DNA of 64,000 nucleotides, taken from the NCBI GenBank assembly GCA_035292585.1, contig DATDPU010000049.1, forward strand, positions 1-64,000. The letters run 5' to 3'. The position numbers and the translations under genes are program-made. Within the stretch, counting starts at the first letter, position 1. Each line of letters begins with the position of its first letter. The stretch is from DASSFZ01 sp035292585. Its GTDB lineage: Bacteria; Chloroflexota; Anaerolineae; Fen-1058. Of the stretch, positions 45,143 through 53,901 are shown in pieces. Under the pieces are notes generated by a model, which did no database searches, was not told the origin of the DNA, and saw nothing but the letters and a program-made list of their open reading frames with translations.

Positions 45143-46423
45143 GTGCGTGATAGCGTGATTAATAGACAAACTGCCCTAGCACATCTCATCGTCTTGAGCC
45201 TGCGCGTCGATGTCGAACGGGCCGGGTTTGAGGCGGCGTTGGCTGCGTGCGGTGACATCGACTGGCCGCGCTTTTTTCGCTGCGTCGATGGGCACGGCGT
45301 CACGCCGCTCGTCGCTGATCGCTGGCAGGCGCTCGGCCTGTTAGATCGATTGCCAATCGAGGTGCGCGACCGTTTGCTCAAAGCGCGACGCGACAATGCC
45401 GCACGGAACGATCGCGTTCGTCGCGAGGTGATCGAGTACTGGCAGCTGATCGCCGAGGCGAACGTCCCCGCGATCTTGCTCAAGGGCTGGCCGCTGGTCG
45501 AAATGTTATACCACTCGCCCGCGCTGCGGCTGATCACCGATATGGACCTTTTAATCCCGGCCGTGCACGCGCCGGTAGCGCTACGCGCGTTGCAGCTGGC
45601 CGGGTTGGAGCCGCTGCCGGCTAATCGAGATGCATGGGTCGAGAAACATTTACCGGCGTACTGGCGGCTGAATGGACGTGCGGTGGTTTATCCACTGGCC
45701 AACATGTTCGACCCGCTGCACCCGCGTTCGATCGAGCTGCACACTCATCTGTGGGAGACGAATTTTCGCGGGTTGCGTTTAGGCGATCCGGCTGGAGTTT
45801 GGGAGCGCAGCCGCGTCACGCATGTGGCCGGTTGCCCGATGCGTACACTCTCGTTAGACGATATATTGATTCATCTGTGCGTGCATTGGGCTTGTCACTG
45901 GATCGAGCGCGAAGCCCGGCTCATCCAGCTAGTCGATCTCGATCGCTTTGTGCGCGCGTTCGGCGCTCAACTCGATTGGCCGTTGATCGCGCGGGTGAGC
46001 CATCAGGCGCAGGTGACCCGCTTCGTTTTCGCTGCGCTGATGATCGCACATCGGACTTTCGGCGCGCCGCGTCCTCCGCTGCCGATTACGGACGAGCTGC
46101 GCGCGGGTTGTCCTCCTCCGCTGCGCCGCCGGGTCGATCGATCCGCTGCTGACGCCGTTGCGCTGATGGATCAGCGCCGGCCGGATAAAGGCGCGGCCTA
46201 CGTGCTGACCTGGTCGAGCGCCCTGGGGTTGCGCGAGTGGTTGGGTGTGGCGCGTTACGCGCTGCTGCCGCCGCGCGAGTTCATCATCGGACGGTACCGG
46301 TTGAAACGGCGCTGGCTCGCCATCCCGTTCTACATCCCGTATGTGCTGGGTCGGACGTGGCGCACGGTGTGGCCTTTCGCCCGCGCGCTGACCCGCTTCG
46401 CACGCCTGGGAAGTGAGGTATGA
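45143..46423 (+). CDS. PF14907-type nucleotidyltransferase
   Basis: A 426-aa paralogue of the 42473 gene. IAEANVPAILLKGWPLVEML and LITDMDLLIPAVHA carry the same KG and D-x-D pattern. A GTG at 45143 is the apparent start, with no strong RBS. Its stop overlaps the ATG of the next glycosyltransferase by four bases, so the two are coupled. Substrate unknown. Confidence 0.78.
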   Translation: MRDSVINRQTALAHLIVLSLRVDVERAGFEAALAACGDIDWPRFFRCVDGHGVTPLVADRWQALGLLDRLPIEVRDRLLKARRDNAARNDRVRREVIEYWQLIAEANVPAILLKGWPLVEMLYHSPALRLITDMDLLIPAVHAPVALRALQLAGLEPLPANRDAWVEKHLPAYWRLNGRAVVYPLANMFDPLHPRSIELHTHLWETNFRGLRLGDPAGVWERSRVTHVAGCPMRTLSLDDILIHLCVHWACHWIEREARLIQLVDLDRFVRAFGAQLDWPLIARVSHQAQVTRFVFAALMIAHRTFGAPRPPLPITDELRAGCPPPLRRRVDRSAADAVALMDQRRPDKGAAYVLTWSSALGLREWLGVARYALLPPREFIIGRYRLKRRWLAIPFYIPYVLGRTWRTVWPFARALTRFARLGSEV

Positions 46424-47655
46424 GGCGCGACCGCTGGCGCTGGCTGGCGTTCCCGATCGCGTTACTGCTCGCCGGCTTCAACCTGCGGCGGCTTATTTTT
46501 ACGGTTGCAGCGTTCTGGAAGCGCAGGGGTTTTCTGCATTCTCAATTCTCAATTCAACCTTCGGTCTTGATTCTTGTGCCTTGCCGTGATGAAGCCGCCA
46601 TGCTGCCCGGCCTGATCGCGGCGCTCAACCGGTTGGACTACCCGGCTGGCCGATTGCGCGTCGCGCTCATCGACGATGGATCGCGCGACAAGACGCGCCG
46701 ATTGATCGCTCTGGCCGCTGAGAATCATTCCGGTTGGTGGGCGATCCATCACGCTGCCAGTCGCGGCAAAGCGCACGCGTTGAACGACGCGCTCGCACAA
46801 ATCGGGTTTGGCGATATCGTCGTCGTCTACGATGCCGACCATCGACCCGCCCCCGATTCGCTCAAGCAGCTGCTGGCGGCGTTTGACGATCCGGGTGTGG
46901 CGGGCGCGAGCGGGCGCACGATCCCGCTCAACCCGACCGCCAGCCTGCCCGCCTACTACGCCACGGTCGAGAGCCTGGTGCATCAGCTGATCACGATGCA
47001 GGCTAAAGACCGGCTCGATCTGGCGCCGGCGTTGCTCGGCTCGAACTGCGCGTATCGACGCGATGCGCTGGAACAGGCCGGCGGCTTTCGCCCCGGCGTG
47101 TTGTTGGAGGATAGCGACCTGACCCTGGCGTTCGCCCGGCAGGGCTACCGGCTGCGGTTCGTGCCCGAATCGATCGCGTGGCATCAGGTGCCTGAAACTG
47201 CCGGCGGCTACGTGCGGCAACACTTGCGCTGGGCGCGCGGCTTCAACGACGTAGCGCGCGATCACACGCGCGGCGTGCTGGCCGATCGGCGCTTGCCGCT
47301 GCATCTGCGGTTCGAGCTGACGCTGTTCGCGCTGGGCTACCTGGATCGTCTGGCGTTGCTGGCGGCGCTGGGTGTGACGATGTCGAGGCGGGTATTGTGG
47401 CCCGACCAAAGACGGAAGACGAAAGACGAATTCCTCGATTGGATGTTGCGATTTGCGTTGCTCATGCCGTTGGTTCAAATCGTCGCGGCCCTGAGTCGGG
47501 CGCGCGCCTCGCGCGCCATGTGGGTTCGCCTGCCGGCTATCCCGCTCTTGTTCAGCCTGGATGTGTGGGTGGCCGCCCGCGCGGCAATCGAATCCCTGCT
47601 CAACCGCCCACGCGCCTGGACGAAGACGGAGCGGCAACGGATAGACAGCGAATAA
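46420..47655 (+). CDS. Processive GT2 membrane glycosyltransferase
   Basis: A 411-aa protein with an N-terminal membrane helix and C-terminal ones. VPCRDEAAMLPGLIAAL, ALIDDGSRDKTRR (DDG), VVYDADHRP (DAD), GVLLEDSDLTLAF (ED) and QHLRWARGF (QxxRW) are the motifs of polymerising GT2 enzymes such as cellulose or hyaluronan synthases. It begins at the four-base overlap with the nucleotidyltransferase. In the N-terminal part FLHSQFSIQPSV is encoded by TCAATTC repeats. Confidence 0.87.
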   Translation: MRRDRWRWLAFPIALLLAGFNLRRLIFTVAAFWKRRGFLHSQFSIQPSVLILVPCRDEAAMLPGLIAALNRLDYPAGRLRVALIDDGSRDKTRRLIALAAENHSGWWAIHHAASRGKAHALNDALAQIGFGDIVVVYDADHRPAPDSLKQLLAAFDDPGVAGASGRTIPLNPTASLPAYYATVESLVHQLITMQAKDRLDLAPALLGSNCAYRRDALEQAGGFRPGVLLEDSDLTLAFARQGYRLRFVPESIAWHQVPETAGGYVRQHLRWARGFNDVARDHTRGVLADRRLPLHLRFELTLFALGYLDRLALLAALGVTMSRRVLWPDQRRKTKDEFLDWMLRFALLMPLVQIVAALSRARASRAMWVRLPAIPLLFSLDVWVAARAAIESLLNRPRAWTKTERQRIDSE

Positions 47656-47657
47656 AC

Positions 47658-47834
47658 GAAGGTAGGAGTCGTCTCTCGGAGATCCCCGTAGCGGAGCGAA
47701 GGGGACAGACGACGATAATAAACGAATGGCGAAGGTAGGAGTCGTCTCTCGACGACGATAATAAACGGATGGCGAAGGTAGGCGTCGTCTCTCGGAGATC
47801 CCCGTAGCGGAGCGAAGGGGACAGACGACGATAG
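47658..47834. repeat. Three-copy tandem repeat
   Basis: Units of about 43 to 73 bp begin GAAGGTAGGAGTCGTCTCTC. Copies 1 and 3 hold an insert with CCCCGTAGCGGAGCGAAGGGG, absent from copy 2, which shows repeated insertion into or deletion from one unit. The array fills the gap between the GT2 gene and the fusion gene. Confidence 0.85.
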
Positions 47835-47853
47835 AAATCAACAGGTCGTATCC

Positions 47854-50800
47854 TTGAATCACGCTTCCCGTTTCACGCATCACGCTACCCGCGTCTCCGT
47901 CATCATCCCCGTCTACAACGGTGGATCGAACTTCCGGTGTTGCCTGGAAGCGGTGCGCGCGTGCGACCCGCCGCCGGCGGAAGTGATCGTCGTCGACGAT
48001 GGCTCGACCGATGAATCGGCGCAGGCCGCTCAAGCATGGGGCGCGCGTGTTTTGTCTACAACGCAGCCGCGCGGCGGCCCGGCGCGGGCGCGCAATCTGG
48101 GCGCGCAACAGGCAACCGGCGATGTCCTGCTGTTCGTCGACGCCGACGTGGCGCTGCATCCCGATGCGATCGGTCGCGTGGCGCAGAGCTTCGAGACCGA
48201 CCCGAACCTGACCGCGTGCTTCGGCTCGTATGATGATGCGCCGGCTGCGTCGAATTTCCTATCGCAATACAAAAATCTCTTCCACCATTACGTGCATCAG
48301 TCCGCGCGCGCCGAGGCTTCTACCTTCTGGGCCGGCTGCGGCGCGATCCGGCGCGACGTGTTTCTATCGGCGGGCGGCTTCGGCGAGCGCTATACGCGCC
48401 CGGCGATCGAGGACATCGAACTGGGTTATCGCCTGAAGGCCGCCGGTTGCACGCTGCGGCTGGATAAAGACCTGCAAGGCAAGCATCTCAAGCGGTGGAC
48501 GTGGCGCTCGCTGCTGCGCTCCGATATTTTTGATCGGGGCGTGCCGTGGACCGAGCTGATCCTGCGCGATGGCGCGTTCGTCAACGACCTCAACTTGCAG
48601 ACGCACAACCGCGTCAGCGTCGCCGCCGTGTACGGGCTGTTGCTGGCTATGTTGTTGGGGCTGGCCTGGCCGGCAGCGTGGCTGGCGATGAGTGTGTTGG
48701 CGCTGCTGTTGTTGCGGCTGAATGCGCCGGTCTACCGGCTCTTCGCGTCGAAGCGCGGACTGTTCTTCGCCCTGCGCGCCATCCCGCTACACTGGCTGTA
48801 CTACGTGTACAACGGCGTGTCGTTTTCTATCGGGTTGGGAAAATATATCAGGACGCGGATGCACACTGAAGAACACAGATTGAATCTTAGCCGTGTGCTC
48901 CGTGTAAACCCGCGTCCCACCCTTCTGATCATTTTGCTGATCGCGGCGCTGTTCCGATTCGTCAACCTGGGCGCCGACAGTTTCTGGTTCGACGAATTGT
49001 TGCAGGTCAACCTCGCCGCACAGGACATCCCGACGCTATTTTCGCAACTCGGCCAGCACGCGGCCATGCCGCTGGACTACCTGGTTACGCACTTCGTGTT
49101 ATCGATTAGCCGGAGCGAATACCTGCTACGCTTTCCGGCTGCGGCCTGGGGGGTGTTGACCGTACCGCTGCTGTACCACATCGGCCGGCGGCTGTTCTCG
49201 CGGAACGCCGGCATTGGCGCAGCGCTGTTGCTGGCGCTGTCCGGGGTGCATGCCTTCTATTCTCAAGAGATGCGCCCGTATGCGTTGGTGACGCTGCTCG
49301 CCGCGCTGTCGTTTTACCTGCTCCTCCGCAGCTGGCAAGACGGCCGCCGCCGCGACTGGCTCGGCTACAGCGCTGTCGTGACTGCCGGAGTCTTCACGCA
49401 TTACTTCATGCTGTTTGTGATCGCCGCCCAGGCGTTGATCGTGGGCGGTCTGTGGCTGATGGATCGCGCGCGAGCGAATGGCCGGGCTTACGCGCGATTC
49501 GCCTTGGCGCTCGCGCCGACGTTCCTGGCGTTGGCGCTCACGCCCTGGTTCGGTTCGGTGCTCGATGCGGGTCGGTTGTTCGTCGTATCGATCATCGCGC
49601 CGGGCGCGCTGCCAGCCGATTCTTTTGTGGGCGAACTGCGCGGCGACGCAACGCCGATCGACCTGGGCTTCTTTCAAGACCGGCTGCTGGGCAGCCTCAG
49701 CGGCGCAGGGCCGATCTTGCCGCCGGTCTTTGTATTCTTTTCGGCAGCGGGGATCGGGTTCGGGCTGCGGCGCGCGCGCCGCTCGCTCGCCTGGGTGCTG
49801 ATCTGGGCCGTCGTGCCCGCGGCGTTGGTAATCGCTTTCTTGTATCATCGCGGGACGTTCTTTGCCATTCGCTACATCTTGTTCGTGCTTCCGGCGCTGT
49901 TGCTGCTGATCGCCTTCGGCGCAGTCAGTCTGGCTCAGACGATACTCGCCTCGCCGGTGAAAGTGTCACGTCAGCACATTGCCACAACCAAAGACGCGAA
50001 TGCGGATCCACGAAGCTACACGAATGAACACGAACAAAACCGGTCACGTTTCACGTTTCATGTTTTTCGCCTGGTACCGGCTATTATTCTTGCCGCCCTG
50101 GTTATGCTACTCGGCTTCGCCTGGCAGCAAGCCGCCTTGTACGTCTCGGCGGGCCGCGAGCATTGGCGCGAGGCCGGCCGGTTCCTCAGCGAGAACGTGC
50201 GCGCGGGCGATCGGGTGGCGGCGGCGCAGCATAGCGACATCATTCTGTTTTACGCGCCCGCACTGCCGGCCGAGGTTCGATCGTCTGCTCTGCCGTCTGA
50301 TCTGCCGGATGCACTGCCGCCGGATCAGCGTTTGTGGCTGGTGACCAACCGCTACGTCTATCCGGCCGACGTCTACCGTGAGTGGGCCGGTGCGCGCGTC
50401 AGCGTCGAGTATCGGGTGGATGAGGCCGTGCAGGTGTTTCTCGTCGCGGCAGCAAACAGCAAGGTGGAGCTGCTGCGCGCAACCCGATCGATCCAGCCGC
50501 CGAACACATCGCAGGCGCACGCGGCATTAGCCGAACAGTACGAAGCCGCGAGCGAGGCCGATACTTCGGCCGAGCAGTACCGGGAGGCAATTGCGCTCGC
50601 CGCTTCGCCGGAGCAGACGATCGGCTTGACCCTGAAGTTGGGCGATGTGCTGCGCCGCGCCCGGCGTTTCGAGGCTGCCGTGAGCGAGTACGAGCAGGTT
50701 CTAAGTCTAAATCCGATTAGCCCGGATGCCTTGATCGGCCTGGGGCGCGTATACCTGGAACAAGATCGATTGGCTGAGGCGCAGGCGCAACTCATGCAGG

Positions 50801-50940
50801 CCCTTGCCCTCGACCCGCGCTCGTATGCGGCCAACCTGTTCCTGGCCGACGTCTATCGGCGGCAGGGCGAGCACGAACGGGCGGCGGCCTACTATGCCGT
50901 GGCAGCCGACATCGTGCCGGAGTTGATCACACCTCCCTGA
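47854..50940 (+). CDS. GT2 / GT-C / TPR fusion protein
   Basis: A 1,028-aa protein with three parts. Residues 1-330 are a GT2 domain (VSVIIPVYNGG, VVDDGSTDES, LLFVDADVAL, AIEDIELGY). Residues about 345-830 are a GT-C membrane domain with SFWFDELLQV and 10 or more helices. Residues about 870-1028 are TPR-like (AALAEQYEAASEADTSAEQY, LIGLGRVYLEQDRLAEAQA). It starts with TTG and its first 13 residues (NHASRFTHHATRV) come from TCACG heptamers. Linkers at 315-340 and 710-735 are also repeat-derived. A surface glycan role is inferred. Confidence 0.83.
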   Translation: MNHASRFTHHATRVSVIIPVYNGGSNFRCCLEAVRACDPPPAEVIVVDDGSTDESAQAAQAWGARVLSTTQPRGGPARARNLGAQQATGDVLLFVDADVALHPDAIGRVAQSFETDPNLTACFGSYDDAPAASNFLSQYKNLFHHYVHQSARAEASTFWAGCGAIRRDVFLSAGGFGERYTRPAIEDIELGYRLKAAGCTLRLDKDLQGKHLKRWTWRSLLRSDIFDRGVPWTELILRDGAFVNDLNLQTHNRVSVAAVYGLLLAMLLGLAWPAAWLAMSVLALLLLRLNAPVYRLFASKRGLFFALRAIPLHWLYYVYNGVSFSIGLGKYIRTRMHTEEHRLNLSRVLRVNPRPTLLIILLIAALFRFVNLGADSFWFDELLQVNLAAQDIPTLFSQLGQHAAMPLDYLVTHFVLSISRSEYLLRFPAAAWGVLTVPLLYHIGRRLFSRNAGIGAALLLALSGVHAFYSQEMRPYALVTLLAALSFYLLLRSWQDGRRRDWLGYSAVVTAGVFTHYFMLFVIAAQALIVGGLWLMDRARANGRAYARFALALAPTFLALALTPWFGSVLDAGRLFVVSIIAPGALPADSFVGELRGDATPIDLGFFQDRLLGSLSGAGPILPPVFVFFSAAGIGFGLRRARRSLAWVLIWAVVPAALVIAFLYHRGTFFAIRYILFVLPALLLLIAFGAVSLAQTILASPVKVSRQHIATTKDANADPRSYTNEHEQNRSRFTFHVFRLVPAIILAALVMLLGFAWQQAALYVSAGREHWREAGRFLSENVRAGDRVAAAQHSDIILFYAPALPAEVRSSALPSDLPDALPPDQRLWLVTNRYVYPADVYREWAGARVSVEYRVDEAVQVFLVAAANSKVELLRATRSIQPPNTSQAHAALAEQYEAASEADTSAEQYREAIALAASPEQTIGLTLKLGDVLRRARRFEAAVSEYEQVLSLNPISPDALIGLGRVYLEQDRLAEAQAQLMQALALDPRSYAANLFLADVYRRQGEHERAAAYYAVAADIVPELITPP

Positions 50941-50950
50941 ATGAAGAATC

Positions 50951-51060
50951 AGTAGTTCACGAAACGTCCCGTAGCCTAGGGCCTTGTGCCCGTTTTTGCC
51001 GCCCACAACCCCACAAGGGGGCGCAAGCAGGGGGCTAAACTACGGATTTCGTGATGTACT
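50951..51060. repeat. Palindromic repeat D, copy 2
   Basis: AGTAGTTCACGAAA and CCCGTAG at the left face CTACGG, TTCGTGA and GTACT at the right. The core CGTAGCCTAGGGCCTTG with CTAAACTACG matches the hairpin at 9694-9723 but is longer. It fills the gap before the next GT-C gene. Confidence 0.5.
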
Positions 51061-51071
51061 GAGAATGTAGA

Positions 51072-52892
51072 ATGCATGCTTCGCGTGTAGAAATCGTGTA
51101 TCACGCATCACGTTTCACGTTTCACTTTTCGCGCTTCACGTCCATTTTGCGCCGGCCGACGTGGATTGTTCTCGTATTGTCGCTCGTCATCACGCTGCTG
51201 CCCCTGGCGTGGGTTTCGACGGTGTGGGCGCCGCAGGGCGATGAGCCGCATTACCTGTTGGCCGCGCACAGCCTGGTCGTCGACGGCGATCTCGACCTGG
51301 CGAACAATTACGCGCAGCGCGATTACGCGCGCTTCTATCCCGACGCGCTCGATCGACACGTGCGGATCGGCCGGGATGGCCGGGCTTATTTGTCGCACGA
51401 CCTCGGCCTGCCGATTTTGATCAGCCCGGCCTACGCGCTCGGCGGGCGCGCGGGTGTGTTGGTCTTTTTGGCGATTGTGGCGGCGCTCGTCGCGGTGAAT
51501 GTGTATCTGCTGGCGTATGAGGTCACTTCCAACTCGAAAGTGGCCGTGATCACCTGGCTCGTGTTCAGCCTCACGCCGCTGCTCTCGGTGTATGCGTATC
51601 TGGTTTACCCGGAGATGATCGGCGCGCTGCTGGTGATCTGGGCGGTGCGCGTGCTGGCCTTTAACGCTTCACGCTTCACGCCTGATGCGCCGCGCGCCCT
51701 CCTGCTCGTCTCGCTGGCGGTTGGCCTGTTGCCCTGGCTCTCCGTCCGTTTCATCCCCATCGCCGCCTTTCTGGGGTTGTGGAGTGCACGGCAAGCGCAG
51801 GGGGATCGGCGGCGACTGGCGCTGGCGCTCGGTTTGCCGTCCTTTTCGCTCATCAGCTATTTTGTGGTGAATGCGTGGCTGACCGGTAGCGGATCGGGCG
51901 CGATCGATTTCAACAGCGGGTCGATCGCGCACGGTTTTCAAGACGTTGCTTTCGAGCGTCTCCTGCGTGGCCTGGCCGGCTGGTGGCTCGATCAGCAACG
52001 CGGGCTGCTGATCGATTCGCCGGTGTACGTCGTGGCGCTGATTGGCCTGCCGCTGTTGTGGCGTCGCCTGCGCGGGGTCGGCCTGGCGCTGCTTATGCCG
52101 CTGTTGATCGCTTACGGGCTGGCGGTGGCCTGGGGCGGGTTCTGGATCGGCTGGGAGATTGGGGCGCGGTATCTCGTCGTCGGGCTGCCGCTGCTGGCTG
52201 CGCCGCTGGCGCTCGCACTGGCGCATGTGCGCGGCCCGCTCTTTCGAGCCATGGTACTCTTGACGCTGGTGATCAGTCTCCTCAACACAACGCTGATCCT
52301 CGGCCTGCCGGGCATCGCCGGGTATCGCGAGTCGATTGTGTGGATTTACGATCGCGGGACGCCGCTGGAGTTGTGGCGTGGGCTGCCGGCGATGGGCGGC
52401 GGGGGCAGAGTCGATCCCGATCCGAATGCCCCTTCGACGGCGCGGGTCGTCGCCGATGTCGATCGGTTGGCCTGGCACACGCCGATCGGGTCGGGTGGGG
52501 TGGTTATTCAAAGTTCCAGCCTGAGAGACTTGACGATTGGATCGTATGCGCTGCGCTTCGATGCACGCGCGGCGCAGGTTCCTGCCGGCGATTCGCCGCT
52601 GCTGTCGATCGACGTTTTCTCCGGCGAGGGCGTGTTCCTGCTACATCGCATCCTGAATGGGTCGGACTTTCCGGCAGACGGCGCGTATCGTTCATTTGCG
52701 CTGCCGTTTGAGAGTCCGTTTTACAACAAGTGGAGTTACCCGGTTTACGCGCAGGTGACGAGCAGCGGCCTGGCCGAGACCTGGGTATCCGGGATGACGG
52801 TCGCCATCGATGGGGGGCGCACGTGGGCCGTGACGGGCATCTGGATCGGGTTGATCGCACTGGCTGTTTTCGCTTTCAACCGTCGGCGGTAA
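51072..52892 (+). CDS. GT39-like (GT-C) membrane protein
   Basis: A 606-aa protein. The N-terminal 26 residues (MHASRVEIVYHASRFTFHF) are encoded by TCACGTTT heptamers, so the native start may be a later codon near SILRRPTWIVL. About 11 membrane helices follow; VWAPQGDEPHYLLAAHSLVV holds the GT-C Asp-Glu pair. The last 150 residues are soluble and beta-rich. The acceptor is unknown. It is part of the surface-glycan region. Confidence 0.8.
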   Translation: MHASRVEIVYHASRFTFHFSRFTSILRRPTWIVLVLSLVITLLPLAWVSTVWAPQGDEPHYLLAAHSLVVDGDLDLANNYAQRDYARFYPDALDRHVRIGRDGRAYLSHDLGLPILISPAYALGGRAGVLVFLAIVAALVAVNVYLLAYEVTSNSKVAVITWLVFSLTPLLSVYAYLVYPEMIGALLVIWAVRVLAFNASRFTPDAPRALLLVSLAVGLLPWLSVRFIPIAAFLGLWSARQAQGDRRRLALALGLPSFSLISYFVVNAWLTGSGSGAIDFNSGSIAHGFQDVAFERLLRGLAGWWLDQQRGLLIDSPVYVVALIGLPLLWRRLRGVGLALLMPLLIAYGLAVAWGGFWIGWEIGARYLVVGLPLLAAPLALALAHVRGPLFRAMVLLTLVISLLNTTLILGLPGIAGYRESIVWIYDRGTPLELWRGLPAMGGGGRVDPDPNAPSTARVVADVDRLAWHTPIGSGGVVIQSSSLRDLTIGSYALRFDARAAQVPAGDSPLLSIDVFSGEGVFLLHRILNGSDFPADGAYRSFALPFESPFYNKWSYPVYAQVTSSGLAETWVSGMTVAIDGGRTWAVTGIWIGLIALAVFAFNRRR

Positions 52893-52975
52893 TTCAGCCC
52901 CGGATGGACACGGATGAACACGGATTGATTTGAAATCAGTATTGTCTGGAATGGCTTGCGCCGTGAGAATTCAAA

Positions 52976-53015
52976 ACAAACCAGCCAACGAACCAACTAA
53001 CAAACTAACCAACCG
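52976..53015. repeat. Heptamer array AACCAACT
   Basis: Units of AACCAACTAACAAAC run just before the ATG of the ABC permease. The frame extends upstream through them but the permease homology begins at 53023. Confidence 0.75.
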
Positions 53016-53022
53016 ATACAGC

Positions 53023-53820
53023 ATGATGGCTTTAAAACTGATAACTTTTTTCGAGCACGGCTTTATGCTGGCCCGTTCGTATAAACTGAACTTTGTCGCC
53101 AAGTACCTGGCGACGTTCGTGACGGTGGTGTTTTACTTCTTCCTGGCGGAGATGTTCAGGCGCGCGAATGTGATCGTAGCCGGCAACGATTACTTTACGT
53201 TCGTGTTGATCGGCGGCGCGTTTTCCAAGTACGTTGAGATCGGGATGCGCACGCTGTCGGACACGCTGCGCGAAGAAATGCTGCTGGGTACGCTGGAGCC
53301 GCTGCTGGCCACCGCCACGCCGTTGACGCTGGCGCTGCTGGGGCCGGCGACATTCATCGTGGCCGAAGGCACGCTGCTGGTATCGGCGCAGTTGCTGATC
53401 GGCGCGGCCTTTGGCGCAGATTTCTCGCGGGCAAACTGGTTGGCGGCGATAGGCATGACGGTGCTGCTGGTTGGCTGCTTGTTTTGTTGGGGCGTCATCT
53501 CGGCCGCCTTTACACTGCGCTACAAGCGCCACGACCCGATCAATTGGATCGTCGGCGCGATCTCCTACGTGTTCAGCGGTGTGTTCTTCCCGGTGTCCAC
53601 GTTGCCGCCGGCGCTGCAAGTGATCTCGGCGGTACTGCCGTTCACCTACGCGCTGCGCGGGTTGCGAGGCGCGCTGCGCGAAGGCAAGGGCTTGCTCGAC
53701 CTGGGAACGGACATCGGCGCGCTGGTGTTGTTCACGGTGGTCCTGTTGCCGATTGCGCTGTATTCAGTGAATGCCGCGGCGCGGTATTTGAAGCAAAGCG
53801 GGGCGCTAGGGCATTACTAA
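53023..53820 (+). CDS. ABC-2 type permease (copy 1)
   Basis: A 265-aa protein with six hydrophobic helices. FVLIGGAFSKYVEIGMRTLS and LREEMLLGTLEPLLATATPL match the permease at 58162, which is its close paralogue. ABC-2 permeases export lipids, polysaccharides or drugs. The ATPase that must power it is probably the one at 57182. The start at 53023 has the same position as in the paralogue. Confidence 0.85.
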   Translation: MMALKLITFFEHGFMLARSYKLNFVAKYLATFVTVVFYFFLAEMFRRANVIVAGNDYFTFVLIGGAFSKYVEIGMRTLSDTLREEMLLGTLEPLLATATPLTLALLGPATFIVAEGTLLVSAQLLIGAAFGADFSRANWLAAIGMTVLLVGCLFCWGVISAAFTLRYKRHDPINWIVGAISYVFSGVFFPVSTLPPALQVISAVLPFTYALRGLRGALREGKGLLDLGTDIGALVLFTVVLLPIALYSVNAAARYLKQSGALGHY

Positions 53821-53901
53821 TTGTTGATCGATGATTTCTGATTTCAGCGTCTCAAAATCAACAATCAGCAATCTACAATCCTCAATTGTCAAGGGGGGAG
53901 A

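Noticed and set aside
47658..47834. CRISPR array
   Set aside because: The repeats are adjacent with no unique spacers, and no cas gene is near.
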